This document shows, one piece after another, positions 5,539 through 8,054 of a DNA stretch of 8,054 nucleotides. Position numbers and translations under genes: made by a program. Source of the DNA: Candidatus Solibacter sp. (lineage in GTDB: Bacteria; Acidobacteriota; Terriglobia; Bryobacterales; Bryobacteraceae). The first letter of the stretch is position 1. The number at the start of each line of letters is the position of its first letter. The stretch lies in NCBI GenBank assembly GCA_017883355.1, contig JADGNS010000167.1, positions 1 to 8,054 of the forward strand, given 5' to 3'. The notes under the pieces were generated by a model. The model searched no databases. It was not told the origin of the DNA and worked only from the letters and a program-made list of their open reading frames with translations.

Positions 5539-7899
5539 CTAAAACCCCGCCTGCTCGGTCCGCGCAATAATCTCCCCCTGCAGCGCCGGCGTCAAATCGC
5601 AGAAGTAGTCGCTGTACCCCGCCACCCGCACGATCAGATCGCGGTGCTTCTCCGGTTCGCGCTGCGCTTCCCGCAAGGTCTCCGCGGTCACGATGTTGAA
5701 CTGGATGTGGTGCCCGTCGAGTTTGAAATACGAGCGCACCAGGTGCGCCAGATGCTCCAGCCCGCTCTCTCCCTCCACCAGGAGGGGCGCGAACTTCTGG
5801 TTGAGCAGCGTGCCTCCCGTGCGCGCGTGATCCATCTTCGCCGCCGATTGGATCACCGCCGTCGGCCCGTGCCGGTCCGCGCCCTGTGTGGGTGAAATGC
5901 CGTCGCTGAGCGGTTCCCACGCGTGCCGTCCATCCGGCGTGGCCCCGGTCACCGACCCGAAATACACATGGCACGTGGTGGATAAATAGTTGACCCGGTA
6001 CGCTCCGCCCTTGGTGTTCGGCCGCCCGTTGATCTCGTCGTAAAAGGCGTCGAACACCGCCCGCAGGATGCCGTCCGCGTACGCGTCGTCGTTGCCGTAT
6101 TTCGGCGTCTTGTTCCAAAGCTGCAGACGCAGCTTCTCGTGGCCGGCAAAATCGGCGTCCAGCGCCCCGAGCAGTTCGTCCATGCCGGCGGAGCGCCGGT
6201 CGAACACGTGATACCGGATCGCCGACAGGCTGTCCGTCACAGAGCCCGGCGATGTCCCCATGATGTACGTGGTGTTGTAGCGCGGCCCGCCATCGTTGTA
6301 GTCGCGGCCCTTGGCGATGCAATCGTCCACCAGCAGGGAGAGGAACGGCGCCGGCATATACTGCGCGTACAGCCGCTCGATGACGTTATTGCCGCGAATC
6401 TTGATTTCAACGAAGTGCCGCAACTGCCGGCGGAACGCTTCGAACAGCTCGTCGTAAGAGCCGAACCCGCGCGGATCGCCGGTCGCGAGGCCGATCTGCT
6501 TCCCGGTCCGCCGGTCGAGTCCATTGGCCAGCGTAATCTCGAGCACCTTCGCCGTATTGAAGTAGCCCGTCAGGATGTAGGCTTCCTTGCCGAACGCCCC
6601 CGTCTCCACGCACCCGCTGATGCCGCCCGCGCGCGCGTCTTCAATCGATTTGCCCTGCCGCAGCAGTTCCTCCACCACCATATCGGCATTGAAGACGGAG
6701 GGCTGCCCCCAGCCTTTGCGCACGATTTCGAGGCCCCTCTTCAGAAAGCGGTCCGGACTTTTCTTGCTCAACTGGAGATTCGACGAAGGCTGCAAGAGCC
6801 GCATCTCGTCGATCACGTCCAGAATCAGATAAGTCACCTCGCCGACCCCATCGGAGCCATCGCTCTTGAGGCCGCCCGTGTTGATGTTGCAGAAGTCCGT
6901 GTAGGTGCCGCTCTCCGCCGCCGTGACGCCCACCTTGGGCGGCGCCGGCTGATTGTTGAACTTCACCCAGAAGCACTCCAGCAGTTCGCGCGCGGTTTCC
7001 CGGTCCAGCGTGCCGCTGCTCAAGCCGCGCTCATAAAACGGCGCCAGATGCTGGTCCAGACGCCCCGGGCTGAAGGAATCCCAGGTGTTGAGTTCGGTGA
7101 TCACGCCCAGGTGGACGAACCAGTAGGCTTGCAGCGCTTCGTGGAAATCGCGCGGCGCATGCGCCGGCACGCGGCGGCACACGTCGGCGATGCGCGCCAG
7201 TTCCGCCTTGCGCTCCGCGCCCGGTTCCGCGTCGGCCATGCGCAACGCGAGGTCCGCATGCCGCTCGGCGAAGCGCATCACCGCGTCCGCCGCAATCCGC
7301 ATAGCCTTCAACTCCTGCTGCTTGTCCCACGCCCGCGGGTCGCCGTAGAAATCCAGGCGCCCCAGCGCGGCGTCGATATCCGCCTGAAGCTCCAGCAGGC
7401 CCTTGCGATAAATCACGTCGCCCAGCACCGTGTGTCCCGGCGCGCGCTGCTCCATGAACTCGGTGAAGATTCCGGCGGTGTAAGCGTCCTTCCACTCCGG
7501 CGTCATCTCGGCGAAGATGCGGTCGCGCATCGACCCGCCTCGCCAGTAGGGGATGACATCCTCCGCCTGTATGCGCCGCGCCTCGTCGCTCACCGCGTAA
7601 GAGATCTTCTCGCGCGTGTGCAGGATCTGGAGGTCTTCCATGCTGTGGCAGCAGAGCTCCGGATACGACGGCGTGCCCTTGGGCGCGGGTCCCCGTTCGC
7701 CCACAATCAACTCCTCGCTGCCGATGTAGATGGTCTTGCGCTCCATCAGGTAGGCGAGCGACAAGGCGCGGCGCACCGGTATGGAGAGCGCCGCGTCGCT
7801 GGTGCGGTAGAACTCCGTCAACAGCCGGGCGCGTTCCAGGGAGAGCCACGGCTTGGTTTCCAGGCTGCACGCGCGTAGCCGCGCCACTCGCTCCGTCAT
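5539..7899 (-). CDS. hypD: Glycyl radical enzyme, trans-4-hydroxy-L-proline dehydratase (HypD)
   Basis: A 786-residue cytoplasmic glycyl radical enzyme, close to the 789 residues of clostridial HypD. It should dehydrate trans-4-hydroxy-L-proline to (S)-1-pyrroline-5-carboxylate, which P5C reductase turns into proline. The PFL domain fills most of the chain. The catalytic loop is GGISGCVETGAFGKEAY (425-441) with Cys430 and Glu432; the glycyl radical motif is RVAGYSDYF (758-766) with Gly761. Residues I recall from the HypD structure (H160, D278, S334, D339, F340, C434, E436, Y450, T645, G765) all appear here four positions earlier (H156, D274, S330, D335, F336, C430, E432, Y446, T641, G761). 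The CVETG motif differs from the CVEP of choline lyase and glycerol dehydratase. The start overlaps the activase stop (ATGA) and has AAGGAG 6 nt upstream. The radical form is oxygen-sensitive, so the enzyme works under anoxia. Family membership is very secure; substrate is strongly supported but untested. Confidence 0.92.
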   Translation of the reverse strand: MTERVARLRACSLETKPWLSLERARLLTEFYRTSDAALSIPVRRALSLAYLMERKTIYIGSEELIVGERGPAPKGTPSYPELCCHSMEDLQILHTREKISYAVSDEARRIQAEDVIPYWRGGSMRDRIFAEMTPEWKDAYTAGIFTEFMEQRAPGHTVLGDVIYRKGLLELQADIDAALGRLDFYGDPRAWDKQQELKAMRIAADAVMRFAERHADLALRMADAEPGAERKAELARIADVCRRVPAHAPRDFHEALQAYWFVHLGVITELNTWDSFSPGRLDQHLAPFYERGLSSGTLDRETARELLECFWVKFNNQPAPPKVGVTAAESGTYTDFCNINTGGLKSDGSDGVGEVTYLILDVIDEMRLLQPSSNLQLSKKSPDRFLKRGLEIVRKGWGQPSVFNADMVVEELLRQGKSIEDARAGGISGCVETGAFGKEAYILTGYFNTAKVLEITLANGLDRRTGKQIGLATGDPRGFGSYDELFEAFRRQLRHFVEIKIRGNNVIERLYAQYMPAPFLSLLVDDCIAKGRDYNDGGPRYNTTYIMGTSPGSVTDSLSAIRYHVFDRRSAGMDELLGALDADFAGHEKLRLQLWNKTPKYGNDDAYADGILRAVFDAFYDEINGRPNTKGGAYRVNYLSTTCHVYFGSVTGATPDGRHAWEPLSDGISPTQGADRHGPTAVIQSAAKMDHARTGGTLLNQKFAPLLVEGESGLEHLAHLVRSYFKLDGHHIQFNIVTAETLREAQREPEKHRDLIVRVAGYSDYFCDLTPALQGEIIARTEQAGF

Positions 7900-8054
7900 C
7901 GGATGCTCCTTCCGCCGGCGACCGTCACCGGAATTCCCACAGCTTCCATCTCGGCCGCCATCGCGGCCATCGCGGCGTCCGTTGGTGGCGCCGTCTGCTC
8001 CATCCGGTATTCGCGCCCCAGCCGCTGGTATTTGTCCGTGCCCGCGCGGTGGTA
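7896..8054 (-). CDS. hypE: Glycyl-radical-enzyme activase (HypE-like radical SAM), C-terminal end only
   Basis: The last 52 codons of a gene entering from the right edge. The segment YHRAGTDKYQRLGREY (its first 16 residues) followed by a PP-containing linker, a helix rich in Ala/Met and the end EAVGIPVTVAGG is the typical C-terminus of PflA-type activating enzymes (family pattern H-R-x-G-x-x-K-Y-x-x-L-G-x-x-Y ... G-I-x-V-x-x-G-G). Such enzymes use S-adenosylmethionine and a 4Fe-4S cluster to place the radical on the partner's glycine; the CxxxCxxC cluster motif would lie outside the window. The stop codon TGA (7898-7896) overlaps the ATG of the dehydratase gene, so the two are translationally coupled and this protein is almost certainly its dedicated activase. 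The symbol follows from that context rather than from sequence specific to HypE. Confidence 0.8.
   Translation of the reverse strand, partial: YHRAGTDKYQRLGREYRMEQTAPPTDAAMAAMAAEMEAVGIPVTVAGGRSIR
7906..7911 (-). promoter_or_regulatory. Ribosome binding site of the hydroxyproline dehydratase gene
   Basis: AAGGAG on the minus strand lies 6 nt before the ATG at 7899, inside the last codons of the activase gene. Together with the ATGA overlap it fixes the dehydratase start and shows that the activase and its target are made from one transcript in a coupled way. Confidence 0.75.

Noticed and set aside
4954..5895. Open frame (313 codons) on the plus strand spanning the TPR and hypD genes
   Set aside because: It crosses the boundary of two real minus-strand genes and shows only low-complexity His/Arg/Val-rich sequence.
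6139..7878. Long open frame (579 codons) on the plus strand, antisense to hypD
   Set aside because: It is the shadow of the glycyl radical enzyme gene; its composition is Arg/Ala/His-rich with no recognisable motif.
5539..7899. Choline trimethylamine-lyase, glycerol dehydratase or pyruvate formate-lyase as the identity of the glycyl radical enzyme
   Set aside because: The catalytic loop reads CVETG rather than CVEP, pyruvate formate-lyase would have adjacent Cys-Cys, and the pocket residues match HypD with a constant offset.

Overview
The window is GC-rich bacterial DNA carrying six genes, two of them cut by the window edges. The gene content suggests a soil or sediment bacterium of the Acidobacteriota (Bryobacterales/Solibacter-like) or, less likely, the Planctomycetota or Verrucomicrobiota. 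It has a planctomycete-type cytochrome c/DUF1549/DUF1553 protein paired with a Tat-exported DUF1501 protein, a small secreted IPT/TIG protein and a secreted TPR protein. This placement is inferred from family content; there is no rRNA or other marker gene in the window.

Left part (1-3775, minus strand): a two-gene operon. The first gene encodes a 1029-residue exported protein with two CxxCH motifs and an inserted LamG-like domain. The second encodes a DUF1501 protein with a twin-arginine signal, and it runs off the left edge. Only 2 nt separate them, and the ribosome binding site of the second lies in the last codons of the first. The two products are probably extracytoplasmic partners; their biochemical job is not established.

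Middle (3776-4323): a divergent intergenic region with a candidate promoter and a small inverted repeat, then a 111-residue secreted single IPT/TIG-domain protein on the plus strand. A perfect 8-bp hairpin lies between this gene and the converging TPR gene.

Right part (4324-8054, minus strand): transcription runs leftward through the C-terminal end of a radical-SAM glycyl-radical-enzyme activase, a 786-residue glycyl radical enzyme overlapping it by ATGA, and, after a 45-bp gap, a secreted TPR protein. The glycyl radical enzyme matches trans-4-hydroxy-L-proline dehydratase (HypD): catalytic Cys, Glu and Gly, plus every substrate-pocket residue I can recall from the characterised clostridial enzyme, occur at a constant offset of four residues. 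The pair would turn hydroxyproline into pyrroline-5-carboxylate without oxygen. It is the most informative system in the window, because it implies anaerobic use of collagen- or plant-cell-wall-derived hydroxyproline in a lineage outside the gut Clostridia where the enzyme was described.

All stretches without a gene are short (159 bp or less). I see no tRNA, rRNA, CRISPR array or insertion sequence.
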